From NCBI GenBank assembly GCA_030595585.1, contig JAUVCY010000017.1, positions 1-13,342 on the forward strand: 13,342 bases of DNA. Reading direction: 5' to 3'. The stretch is from Thermoplasmatota archaeon (GTDB taxonomy: Archaea; Thermoplasmatota; Penumbrarchaeia; Penumbrarchaeales; Penumbrarchaeaceae). The notes under the pieces are model-generated. The model was not told the DNA's origin and searched no databases. It saw nothing but the letters and a program-made list of their open reading frames with translations. Both the position numbers and the translations under genes were made by a program. Of this stretch, positions 1 through 7,911 are shown piece after piece (within the stretch, counting starts at the first letter, position 1; every line of letters starts with the position of its first letter).

Positions 1-103
1 CATCCCAGAATATATCGGGGTATAGCAGGCACCCTAACACGAACAGCAGGAGGGACACTATCACAATTATACCAATTATGATCTCCGTGGAAACCGATCT
101 CAC
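1..103 (-). CDS. Partial N-terminus of a small membrane protein (hypothetical)
   Basis: Read on the minus strand from GTG at 103, this open frame encodes about 34 residues before the window edge. Seen: a short polar start (MRSVSTE), then an unbroken hydrophobic run (IIIGIIVIVSLLLFVLGCLL) that would form one membrane helix, then YPDIFWD. The frame is also open upstream of GTG for 12 codons back to a TGA; that stretch looks protein-like (VDDIFEHLIWDD) but contains no ATG, GTG or TTG. GTG 103 is therefore the only usual start, although it has no well-spaced Shine-Dalgarno site. It is divergent from the RecA-like ATPase gene. I do not recognise the family. The rest of the gene lies outside the window, so length and function cannot be judged. 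The start could be wrong, or the 5' end may carry a frameshift. Confidence 0.45.
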   Translation of the reverse strand, partial: MRSVSTEIIIGIIVIVSLLLFVLGCLLYPDIFWD

Positions 104-150
104 GTCATCCCAAATGAGGTGCTCGAATATATCATCTACTGATACTCAAG

Positions 151-164
151 GAAAAAAATATAAT
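151..164 (-). promoter_or_regulatory. Candidate TATA element for the leftward membrane protein gene
   Basis: On the minus strand this stretch reads as TTATATTTTTTT, an archaeal TATA-like element. A start site about 25 bases downstream would fall near 130-135, about 30 bases before the GTG at 103. This is an inference from composition and spacing only. Confidence 0.35.
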
Positions 165-184
165 ACGACCTTACTGGTTTCCGA

Positions 185-196
185 TAGATATATCTA
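185..196. promoter_or_regulatory. 12-bp perfect palindrome between divergent genes (candidate operator)
   Basis: The bases TAGATATATCTA form a perfect 12-bp palindrome. It lies between the two divergent candidate TATA elements (151-164 on the minus strand and 212-219 on the plus strand), where a dimeric regulator could act on both genes. AT-rich palindromes also arise by chance, so this is only a candidate. Confidence 0.3.
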
Positions 197-211
197 GTAG
201 GAATACGATAG

Positions 212-219
212 TTTAAACG
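212..219 (+). promoter_or_regulatory. Candidate TATA element for the RecA-like ATPase gene
   Basis: TTTAAACG lies about 40 bases upstream of the ATG at 257. A start site 25-27 bases downstream would give a short leader that still includes the GGAGG at 242-246. CTTAAAAG at 220-227 is an alternative. Confidence 0.4.
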
Positions 220-241
220 CTTAAAAGAGTATTACCATACT

Positions 242-246
242 GGAGG
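242..246 (+). promoter_or_regulatory. Ribosome binding site GGAGG
   Basis: GGAGG lies 10 bases before the ATG at 257. It supports that start over the out-of-frame ATG at 252. Confidence 0.75.
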
Positions 247-256
247 ATGTGATGCA

Positions 257-967
257 ATGTTCCAGAATACGATAAAAGGCCTGGGGAAGATATTCAAGAC
301 CAACAATTACGAGAACTTGATCATTATGGTGGAAGGCTACACGGGAGCAATGAAATCCACTTTCACCTACTCGATAATGTCAAAATATCTCGACAACAAC
401 CCAGGGAAGATCGGCCTCTACGCTACGATAGAGGAGACGAAGGAATCCCTTTTAAAGAACCTGAAATCCATAGGGATCAAACCCAATGATCGCATCTTCA
501 TTGCAGATTACAACAGGACCCGTGAGATGTACAGGGAGGAGTCAGAGAACACGGATTTCATGGAGCTTACCGAGAAGCTCATCGTCTCCACCAAAGAAGA
601 GAGGGGGGACTCTTTTTGCGTGTTCGCCCTTGATTCGCTCAATGCGCTCTACACCCTCACAAAGCTGGATAACGAGCAGCTAATGAGGATGAGGATCTAT
701 TACTTCTTCAAACTTCTCCGCGATGCGGGGCTCACCTCGTTCATACTCAAGGAGATGCCAAGGAACGGGCAGTACCTCATCAAGGAGAACGAGAACTTCC
801 TCTCTGACGGGGTCATTGAACTGGGGATCAGGAGGACAATGGAGGGGAAGAAGAGGTTCATCGAGGTGATCAAGATGAGACAGAACCAGCACTCGATGAA
901 ACAGTATATCATGGTGGTGGAAGGCGACGGATTGGCCGTCATGGGCCCATCGGTCGATGATATGTGA
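257..967 (+). CDS. RecA-superfamily (RAD55/KaiC-type) single-domain ATPase
   Basis: A 236-residue P-loop ATPase of the RecA/RadA/KaiC fold, near the usual size for single-domain archaeal RAD55-type proteins. Seen: a hydrophobic strand leading into the Walker A region GYTGAMKST (residues 27-35), a conserved-looking acidic stretch ATIEET (56-61), a Walker B strand CVFALDS (121-127, Asp126), and the C-terminal pattern SDGVIEL (183-189) followed by RFIEVIKMRQNQHS (200-213), which is typical of KaiC/RAD55 proteins. Odd: the glycine before the P-loop lysine is replaced by Met32. Members of this superfamily act in recombination, clock, motility and signalling systems, and neither neighbour points to one of these, so the specific role is unknown. 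It appears monocistronic: the gene to its left is divergent and the gene to its right is convergent. The start is fixed by GGAGG at 242-246. Confidence 0.9.
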   Translation: MFQNTIKGLGKIFKTNNYENLIIMVEGYTGAMKSTFTYSIMSKYLDNNPGKIGLYATIEETKESLLKNLKSIGIKPNDRIFIADYNRTREMYREESENTDFMELTEKLIVSTKEERGDSFCVFALDSLNALYTLTKLDNEQLMRMRIYYFFKLLRDAGLTSFILKEMPRNGQYLIKENENFLSDGVIELGIRRTMEGKKRFIEVIKMRQNQHSMKQYIMVVEGDGLAVMGPSVDDM

Positions 968-1153
968 TCCTGCCTGGACCCTACCGATCTTGCGATAGTA
1001 GGACGATCGAACCTTGATCGGTTTGAGAGCTGTAAAAATACTATACTGACTCGATGTAGATTGGATCTTTACTTTAAGTTTAAACATTGCTTAGCTCTTA
1101 AATTAAAAAAATGCAGACCTCCCGAACGGAAGGCCTGCCCTCTGACATTACTC
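968..1153. other. Convergent intergenic region
   Basis: This region separates the 3' ends of the ATPase gene (+) and the Kelch gene (-). Besides the minus-strand terminator at 1101-1138 it holds an imperfect inverted repeat, ACCGATC (983-989) with GATCGGT (1016-1022), with a shorter CGATC/GATCG hairpin possible inside it. No strong U-tract follows on the plus strand, so I do not call a plus-strand terminator. I see no gene or RNA here. Confidence 0.5.
1101..1138 (-). terminator. Hairpin plus U-tract terminator downstream of the Kelch gene
   Basis: On the minus strand, 16 bases after the Kelch gene stop codon, a stem-loop (1113-1138, about nine pairs with two mismatches and a four-base loop) is followed at once by ATTTTTTTAATTT (1099-1111). 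Archaeal termination relies mainly on the U-tract; the stem resembles a bacterial intrinsic terminator. Confidence 0.65.
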
Positions 1154-4100
1154 CTACTCTGCGCTCTCTCCCATCTCCGTCAGGAGATCGGACAGGGACT
1201 TCCCCGCATCCGAGCTCTCTTGATGTTCAAGCTCCTCACTGGGGACGTGCTGCATATCACCCGATTCCACCGCTATCGTCTCCTTGGCAACGAGGTTCAT
1301 CCAATCATCCTCCGAGCCCTCCTCCACAAGCTGTGGGGTAAACTCCTCCAGATCCTCATCGCCCTCCAGGCCCTCCTCCGGTTCCACCGCCCCCTCGATC
1401 ACGCTTCCCGCCTTATCCTCATCGCCCAGTGCCTTTCTCAAACCCTTCGGCTGTGGAGCGGTCGTGGATTCAATACCCAACTCCGACTCCAGATCCTCTA
1501 TCGAACCGTACCCATACTTGCTCTTATCCTCCGGCTTCTTCCTCAGAACGAAGAAATATACCGCCACGACACCCACTATCACCAGGACCACGAGAATCAC
1601 TATCGCAAGTATCATGGTTACCGTGTTATCCTCTTCCTCCACCTCGGTTCGTCCTCCGTCAATGGGAGTTATGTTCAGGGTTATTTCCTTGCTCCTTTCA
1701 ACACCCATCGTGGTATTGAAGAAGAATGTCAAGGTGTAGGTTCCAGGCGTCGCATCGGGACTTACGCTGATGGTTGCGGTCAATTCAAGCGCCCCTCCAA
1801 CACTGATCTTCTTCCATGGTGAATCCGGTTCACTGAGATCCTTATCCCAGGTCACCGAGACTCCGGATACAACCGAGTAATCGGTATCCCGGATCACAGC
1901 TTCATTCTGACCCTGATTTACAATCTCGAACTTCACGAACGAGCTCTTATCTTGCGGTATCTTGAGGCCGTTGGTGTCCGAGCTCACCGATATCGCATAG
2001 TTGTCCTCATCGTTAATGGTGAATGAGTACACCCCACTGGTACAGTTCCCGATCCAGACCTCTTTGGCCCGGGGGATAACGGTCCAGTAATAGGTGCCAA
2101 AGGTCACACCTGTAGGTGTAAGCTCGAGCGAAGTTGTTGAGGCCCAGAATGCCACCGGGTCCCGGTTCAATACGAGTTCCTTATCCGCGTGTATGTAGAC
2201 GTCATATGTCACATCGGAGGGGAGGAAGAATATCACAGACCAGTTGAGCTCCACATCCTCGGCTTTCTCGAACTGAGCCCCGTCAGGTGGGGCTATGAGC
2301 TCTACATCTGGATACCTCAGGGCCGTATCCACCATAATATTGTATATCTCGGAATATTTCTCCGTTCCTGCGCCATCCGTTGCCTTGATCTGAAGGTAGT
2401 TGTCGGCACCCTCCGATAGCCCCTTGAGGGTCTTGGTGAAGATGAAGGTCTCCTCCTCCTCTGTTGTGTAATATTCCTGTACCCATTTCCAGGCGTTACT
2501 TCCAAGCCAATTCTCCCTATCGTTCAGACCCAGGCTGGTGTATCTGTAATATATGGAGCCTGACCTCAGAAGGGAGCCGCCGAAATCGGTAATATTCACT
2601 ATCACATCGATCTCATCGTAGGGCAGCCAATCCACAAATGATGGGGAGATAGCCTCGAAATTGATCGTCTCCATATCAACAAGTAGGGTCGAGTTCCTGG
2701 AAAGGCCCAGATTCCCCACCTTGTCCTCCGCCCATATGAAAATGGTGTGAACTCCCTTCCCGGGAAGCATCAGCTCGAACTGGGTCCTGTTGATGGGGGT
2801 CCCGTTCCTTGTCCCGGTCCCATCAGTATACGCCCAGTAATACGTTCTGACCCCCGATCCGCCGCTGTCCAGGGACCCCTGCCACGTCACAAACACCTGC
2901 GTCTCGTTGTCGAACCGGGCCCTCGAATCCTCAAAGCTGTCCGCGTGAATGGTGACCACTCCAGGTGCGGATGGAGGTGTTCCGTCGGTATTGATCACGT
3001 AATTCAGATCAGTGAGGTCGTTCTCCAGGGGGATCCCGGATATGTTGATCGTGTAATCCACATCATTTTGGGAGTTCAACGGGGTCCTTATGGAAAAATT
3101 GATCATCTCACCCGGGGTCAAGTTCCTGGGGATCATCTCACCCTCATCGCTCCACAGATTCAATGTGAAACTATCAGCAGCGGGGTAGATCGAATCTCCT
3201 CCGGTATAAACGATCTTTGGGCCCGAGAATGTGATCAGTTCGTCACACTGGGTCCATGAACCGTTCTCCAGTACTCCCTGAACCTCGGATTCCACAATGA
3301 TCTCACCTTCGTGTGTAAGTTTGTTCCTCACCTTCAGGAAATCAAATATTGTTATGGAATCACCCAGGATATTGTCACCAATTGCCTCTACCTTGAAAAG
3401 ACGATTGTAACTGCTGGATGGTGTTGACCAGTTCCAGTGGAACATAAGCGTAAACTCCACCAGGGCGGTCTTCCCCACCCATGTCACGGTTGTGTCAAGC
3501 ACATCGACATAATCTCCCTTATCGACGATCGTCCAGGCCTCACCGACATTATCGTAAGTGAAGCGTAGGCTGCCCTTATTGTGCTTTAGCTCGATCTTGA
3601 TAGTGCTCAGATCACTGGGTCCGTCCACCGTTTTCACCCTGGCAGAGAAGGTGTACGGTCTGAGCATTGCGTAGGCGACATTGCTATCCGAGTCCGGATC
3701 GTTGAAGATCACCTCCTGGACGGATAATCTGACCGGAACCCCCATCTTCCACACTCCATGTCTACTTCCGCCGAACACCCAGAGGTCCCTTGTCTCGGTA
3801 TCGAAATAGGCCGCATGCCCATCGAGGGTCCCATGGTTTGGAACGGAGTATAGATTGCTGTTGAAGGAGTTCTCCAGGATCCTGTAGCTGTGCAGGTCCT
3901 CGCTGGAGCCACCACCGGATATCAGTATCTCACGGGTGAGTGGGTCATAACAGAGCTTTGCAAATGCCTTGGCGGAGGGGTTGGAGGCCCAGTCCATCTC
4001 GGTCCACTTCCTGTTCGTGAAATTGAACTTCCACATATCATCGTCATAATCGGGGTTGGTCACTTTCTCGTGCCATCCGCCAAACAGGAACAGCTCGTTC

Positions 4101-5923
4101 ATATCGGTATCTATGACCAGCCCGGCGCCCCATCTTGCCCCAGGTGTGGGGGAGAGGCCTAGGAACTGATTGAACATCTTGCTCACCGGATCGAACGTGA
4201 ACATATCATCGTAAACCGACTTGTCATTTGAGGTCTCAACCGGATAATAGCAGCCTCCATAGAAATATATCAAACCGTCCTGCTCGTTGTAGACCATCTC
4301 GAAAGCGAACCTCTCGCCGGGCCCCGCCGCCTCATATACCTTGGTCCAGGCATTCGTGGTGAGGTCTATCTTCCAGAAATCCGCAAGGGACCAGTATTCT
4401 CTATTTGACTGGGAACCGGTCGTGTATGTTCCTCCATACATGTAAACGGCGTTCTCGTCCTCGATGTAACACAATGCTGCATCACTTCTGTAATGGGGGT
4501 TCTCTGTCGCGGTATTGTATATTGGGCCAACCCACTTATGTGTGGTCAGGTCAAAATAGTAGAAATAGGCGGTCGTGTTGCCTCCACCCCAACCTGAATT
4601 GACATTTGGGCCAATGTAATACAACCTGTCCCTATCCTTGTCATGGGCGAAGATACCGTTGTCCCTTGAGGGACTTCTCACGTGGTTGTCGAAGGTGGAC
4701 CACTCCAGCGTGGTCATGTCAAGGTAGGCTATACTCCTTTGAGTGGAACTGGTCCTTCCCCCGAAAATGACATACCTATCGTCCACGCTGGAATATTGCC
4801 TTGCGTACCTGTAACGTCCGGATATGGAATTACCCAGGTCCGCAAATGACCACTCACTGGTAACAGCATCGTACGACCACAGCCGCTCGTCCCTGCTCGA
4901 CCCGTTCAATCCACCCCAGATGTAGAGGGTCTTGTCCGCCTGTCTGAAGAATATCTTGGATTCACCCTTGGCTCCAATGCCCAAAGGTGCGAACAGCTGG
5001 CTCCACGTCTGTGTCACCATGTCGTATTCCCACAGTTCCTCCAGGTAGACACCATTATCATCATCGATCTTGTGATATCCGCCCCAGAGGTATATCTTCT
5101 GGCCCACCTCGTCAATTGCCATATCATGTGAATATCTAAGGACCATCCCGGCCTCCCTTCCATCGTTGGGAAGCGCTGTTACAGCGTAATTGTTATCTAT
5201 ATCGACCTTGAAGAAACCAGAGAGATTGCTGTATGCCTGTGTCCCATCTCCCTGCCCCATGTGCAGATACAGGTCCTGGTTCTGCGTATCGATGATCATT
5301 GGCGTCCTGCTTCTCTGCATGGTCAAGAGACTTGAATCGGGTTTGGTCCAGGTCTCCGTGGCCACGTCGAACTCCCATAGATCGTTAATATTAGAACCGT
5401 CCTGGATCCCGCCATATACGTACAGCTTCCCGTTCTTCTCGTCTCCAGCATAGGAGGAACGATACCTCGCGCTCGGGCCATATGTATACAACATCGCCTC
5501 CCAGCTCTCGGTATCAAAGTCATATGCGAACATGTCATCATATGCTCTATGGCTACCCGAACCCTGAGTGCTGTAATATCCACCGCCGTAGATGTAGGCC
5601 TTGTTGGTGGTACTGTTGTAGACCATGTTACCGTCCTGGCCACCGCTGTGATAGGAGAAACGGTCCCACTCCAGCCAAGGTTCGCTCCTTGTGGGAAGGT
5701 CAACGTCAAGATCAACATCTGAGTGGATACCTCCACGAAGGTTAGACGAATCTACCGATTCGTCATCATCATTGGATCCCACATCGATCGTCTCTTCCCC
5801 CTCCCGGGAGGGGACCTCATAAGCTGCATCATCGGATGTTACCATACCAATGGGCAGCGTGAGGATCAATGTCATGATCAACGCAGAAAGAATACTGAGG
5901 GCACTCCACCTTTTAGAACTCAC
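1154..5923 (-). CDS. Large Kelch-repeat, type I membrane-anchored surface protein
   Basis: A protein of about 1,589 residues, exported and anchored by one C-terminal helix. Seen, counted from GTG 5923: a signal peptide at about 4-30; an acidic Ser/Asp-rich linker (32-78); twelve Kelch-like units with [IVL]Y[IVL]xGG-type cores (such as YIYGG near 110 and YVYGG near 168) to about 732; then Ig/FN3-like beta domains, one beginning TPPSAPGVVTIHAD near 982; a possible NEW3-like domain (1308-1419); a transmembrane helix (1434-1460) followed by RKK; and an acidic tail of about 130 residues. About 18 N-x-S/T sequons fit a glycosylated outer-surface protein. Kelch propellers bind proteins or sugars; the ligand here is unknown. 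GTG 5923 was chosen because GGAGTGAT (5928-5935) sits eight bases upstream; GTG 5932 lies inside that site. A palindromic element within the linker is listed separately. Confidence 0.92.
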   Translation of the reverse strand: MSSKRWSALSILSALIMTLILTLPIGMVTSDDAAYEVPSREGEETIDVGSNDDDESVDSSNLRGGIHSDVDLDVDLPTRSEPWLEWDRFSYHSGGQDGNMVYNSTTNKAYIYGGGYYSTQGSGSHRAYDDMFAYDFDTESWEAMLYTYGPSARYRSSYAGDEKNGKLYVYGGIQDGSNINDLWEFDVATETWTKPDSSLLTMQRSRTPMIIDTQNQDLYLHMGQGDGTQAYSNLSGFFKVDIDNNYAVTALPNDGREAGMVLRYSHDMAIDEVGQKIYLWGGYHKIDDDNGVYLEELWEYDMVTQTWSQLFAPLGIGAKGESKIFFRQADKTLYIWGGLNGSSRDERLWSYDAVTSEWSFADLGNSISGRYRYARQYSSVDDRYVIFGGRTSSTQRSIAYLDMTTLEWSTFDNHVRSPSRDNGIFAHDKDRDRLYYIGPNVNSGWGGGNTTAYFYYFDLTTHKWVGPIYNTATENPHYRSDAALCYIEDENAVYMYGGTYTTGSQSNREYWSLADFWKIDLTTNAWTKVYEAAGPGERFAFEMVYNEQDGLIYFYGGCYYPVETSNDKSVYDDMFTFDPVSKMFNQFLGLSPTPGARWGAGLVIDTDMNELFLFGGWHEKVTNPDYDDDMWKFNFTNRKWTEMDWASNPSAKAFAKLCYDPLTREILISGGGSSEDLHSYRILENSFNSNLYSVPNHGTLDGHAAYFDTETRDLWVFGGSRHGVWKMGVPVRLSVQEVIFNDPDSDSNVAYAMLRPYTFSARVKTVDGPSDLSTIKIELKHNKGSLRFTYDNVGEAWTIVDKGDYVDVLDTTVTWVGKTALVEFTLMFHWNWSTPSSSYNRLFKVEAIGDNILGDSITIFDFLKVRNKLTHEGEIIVESEVQGVLENGSWTQCDELITFSGPKIVYTGGDSIYPAADSFTLNLWSDEGEMIPRNLTPGEMINFSIRTPLNSQNDVDYTINISGIPLENDLTDLNYVINTDGTPPSAPGVVTIHADSFEDSRARFDNETQVFVTWQGSLDSGGSGVRTYYWAYTDGTGTRNGTPINRTQFELMLPGKGVHTIFIWAEDKVGNLGLSRNSTLLVDMETINFEAISPSFVDWLPYDEIDVIVNITDFGGSLLRSGSIYYRYTSLGLNDRENWLGSNAWKWVQEYYTTEEEETFIFTKTLKGLSEGADNYLQIKATDGAGTEKYSEIYNIMVDTALRYPDVELIAPPDGAQFEKAEDVELNWSVIFFLPSDVTYDVYIHADKELVLNRDPVAFWASTTSLELTPTGVTFGTYYWTVIPRAKEVWIGNCTSGVYSFTINDEDNYAISVSSDTNGLKIPQDKSSFVKFEIVNQGQNEAVIRDTDYSVVSGVSVTWDKDLSEPDSPWKKISVGGALELTATISVSPDATPGTYTLTFFFNTTMGVERSKEITLNITPIDGGRTEVEEEDNTVTMILAIVILVVLVIVGVVAVYFFVLRKKPEDKSKYGYGSIEDLESELGIESTTAPQPKGLRKALGDEDKAGSVIEGAVEPEEGLEGDEDLEEFTPQLVEEGSEDDWMNLVAKETIAVESGDMQHVPSEELEHQESSDAGKSLSDLLTEMGESAE
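5745..5764. repeat. Palindromic element copy 1 (within the Kelch gene)
   Basis: GACGAATC-TACC-GATTCGTC: perfect 8-bp inverted arms around four bases. On the coding (minus) strand it encodes DESVDSS. With its left flank (5737-5764) it matches 7965-7992 in the zinc-ribbon gene at all but two positions. Confidence 0.8.
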
Positions 5924-5927
5924 ATAT

Positions 5928-5935
5928 ATCACTCC
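5928..5935 (-). promoter_or_regulatory. Ribosome binding site GGAGTGAT that decides the Kelch gene start
   Basis: The minus strand reads GGAGTGAT and then GTG at 5923-5921, with normal spacing. The alternative GTG (5932-5930) is part of this site, which argues against it as the start codon. Confidence 0.6.
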
Positions 5936-5971
5936 AGATATGGGTCTTTCCAGGCCTGATCGCTCAGGTTG

Positions 5972-6015
5972 AAAATATTTACCCAGAGGTTAAAGCACCA
6001 TAATGATATTATAAT
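5972..6015 (-). promoter_or_regulatory. Candidate promoter region of the Kelch gene
   Basis: Two AT-rich TATA-like elements lie upstream on the minus strand: AAATATTTTC (5971-5980) and AAAATTATAATATC (6005-6018). The first would give a leader of roughly 20-25 bases, the second one of roughly 55-60. I cannot tell which is used. The same gap also has short A/T tracts (6043-6047 and 6086-6091) that could end uvrC transcripts. Confidence 0.35.
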
Positions 6016-6095
6016 TTTCTAGGATGAGGCCAGTAAATCCGGAAAAACGGTTATAAAAGGTGATCAACCGGACGGATGGCCCTGGAAAAATGATC

Positions 6096-7874
6096 TCACT
6101 TACCATCCAGATATTTGATTATCGCCACAGCGGTCTTTGCGGGTATCGAACACCTTCTTTTAAGTTCGGCCGTACCGAGATCACGTATCTCATCAAGGCT
6201 GCGGTATGATGATAGTATCCTCATCGCCCTTTTTTTCCCTATGCCCTCTATCTCCTCTAACACGGATCGATCCACCGTCCTCGTCTTGCGCTGATAGGAT
6301 ACAGCAAACCTGTGGGCCTCGTCCCTGACCCGCTGAAGCAACTTCAAACCAGGATCTGACCGCTTCAGTTTAAGTGGCTCCATTCTCCCTTCCACGTAGA
6401 TCTCCTCCTCCTTTTTTGCCAGACCTATCGTGGGGGGGTGCTCGCCCAGGCCAAGTTCGTCGTAGGCAGATAATGCAGCGTTGAGCTGCCCTTTTCCCCC
6501 GTCGATCAAAACGAGATCAGGCATATCTCCGTCCGATTCCCTGATCCGTCGATATCTCCTGAACACCGCCTCCCTCATCGACGTGAGGTCATCGTTCCCG
6601 CTGGTCCTTATCCTGAATCTCCGATAGGAGCTCTTTCTTGGTTTTCCCTTGATGAACTGAACCATGGAGGCAACCGTATTGGTCCCTGACAGATGGGAGA
6701 TGTCGAAACCCTCTATCCTGAGGGGTATATTCTCAAGTCCCAGAGAGCTCTTCAATGAGAGGATCGATTCCTCTGAATCTAAGACAAATGAGCTTCTTCT
6801 GGAGAACATGTGGGCATTGCGGATGGCCATCTCCACAAGAGATCTCTCCTGGGCCCCCCTCGGCCCTCTGATCACCACCCTGGACCCAGCCTTTGCAGAT
6901 AAGAACTGCGCCAATTCGGTCCTTCGTTCAACCTCCATGATGGGGGGAGATATCACGATGCGGGGAGGCACATATCCGGAGATAGCATAGAATGAGGAGA
7001 TGAACTCCTCACCAACATCGGAGGTGGCCCTTTCGCCTTCAAGGGAGAAGGGAACGACATCCGCGACCCGCCCATCCCTCACCTCCACTATGGAGGCGTG
7101 TGAGAGATCATCCGTGAATGAGATAACATCAACATAGCCCCCCTTCAGCAGGACAACCTTCTGGGAGGACCTGACCCTCTCCAGACCTCCAAGGATATCC
7201 CTTATCATGGCCGCCCTCTCAAAATCCCTGCCAGCCGATGCGTCCCACATCTTCCTCTCGAGTGTTTTAGTAAGAGAGGACCTTTTCCCCGATAAAAATT
7301 TTACAAGGCCCTCCACAGCGACCCTGTAATCCTCCTCATCGACGTCCCCTTTACACGGCGCCAAACACCGGCCAAGGTGGTATTCCAGACAGGGCCTGGA
7401 TGGCTTATTCATATCCCTGCGGCATGACCTTACCGGGAAGATCTTTCGGAGCCAGCGCATGGATCTCCTTACGGCTCTGGGGTCACCGTGCGGCCCGTAG
7501 TGGTCCCCCAACTGCCGCTCTATTCCGCGCACGTGTACCATGGATGGATATCTCTCCCTCGTTATGACGATATATGGGTAGGATTTTCCATCCTTTAACC
7601 TCACATTGTACCTCGGTTGATATCTCTTTATGAGCGTATCTTCGAGGACGAGCGCCTCCATCTCCGATGCCACGGATATCCACGTTACCTCGTCTGTGAG
7701 TTCCTGCAGCAGGATCTCTTTCGAACTTCTCCTGTCGGTGAAGTGAGACCGCACCCTCGCCTGAATGTCTACAGCCTTACCGATATAGATGGGGATGTCA
7801 TCCCTGGACCTGAAAATGTAGACGCCACAGCTCCTTGGCAATGTTGAGATATCCGTTCTCATCTGTTCTGCCAT
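6096..7874 (-). CDS. uvrC: UvrABC excinuclease subunit C
   Basis: 592 residues, full length for UvrC, which makes both incisions flanking a DNA lesion after UvrB loading. Seen: an N-terminal GIY-YIG nuclease domain (GVY at 17-19, YIG at 30-32, Arg40, Glu78, Asn90) for the 3' cut; four cysteines (151, 162, 170, 174) at the spacing known for the UvrC iron-sulfur cluster; a UVR motif for UvrB contact (about 203-236); an RNase H-like domain for the 5' cut with FDISH (Asp391), LIDGGKGQL (Asp458) and DEAHRFA (His521); and C-terminal helix-hairpin-helix motifs (about 538-590). All key residues are intact. It begins 37 bases after the zinc-ribbon gene on the same strand, so co-transcription is likely. 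No clear Shine-Dalgarno site precedes Met1; Met5 (7862) is a possible alternative start. Confidence 0.97.
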   Translation of the reverse strand: MAEQMRTDISTLPRSCGVYIFRSRDDIPIYIGKAVDIQARVRSHFTDRRSSKEILLQELTDEVTWISVASEMEALVLEDTLIKRYQPRYNVRLKDGKSYPYIVITRERYPSMVHVRGIERQLGDHYGPHGDPRAVRRSMRWLRKIFPVRSCRRDMNKPSRPCLEYHLGRCLAPCKGDVDEEDYRVAVEGLVKFLSGKRSSLTKTLERKMWDASAGRDFERAAMIRDILGGLERVRSSQKVVLLKGGYVDVISFTDDLSHASIVEVRDGRVADVVPFSLEGERATSDVGEEFISSFYAISGYVPPRIVISPPIMEVERRTELAQFLSAKAGSRVVIRGPRGAQERSLVEMAIRNAHMFSRRSSFVLDSEESILSLKSSLGLENIPLRIEGFDISHLSGTNTVASMVQFIKGKPRKSSYRRFRIRTSGNDDLTSMREAVFRRYRRIRESDGDMPDLVLIDGGKGQLNAALSAYDELGLGEHPPTIGLAKKEEEIYVEGRMEPLKLKRSDPGLKLLQRVRDEAHRFAVSYQRKTRTVDRSVLEEIEGIGKKRAMRILSSYRSLDEIRDLGTAELKRRCSIPAKTAVAIIKYLDGK

Positions 7875-7911
7875 CGCCTGGTGAATATATTAACTGTCCC
7901 CGAAAAAGCGA

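Noticed and set aside
1061..1822. 253-codon open frame on the plus strand
   Set aside because: It runs across the terminator and antisense to the Kelch gene tail and membrane helix. The Leu/Arg/His-rich product is typical of a shadow frame.
6231..6238. Homopolymer T run inside uvrC
   Set aside because: It encodes the Lys-Lys of a normal helix-hairpin-helix motif (GIGKKRA), and the frame is intact on both sides, so it is neither a frameshift nor a terminator.
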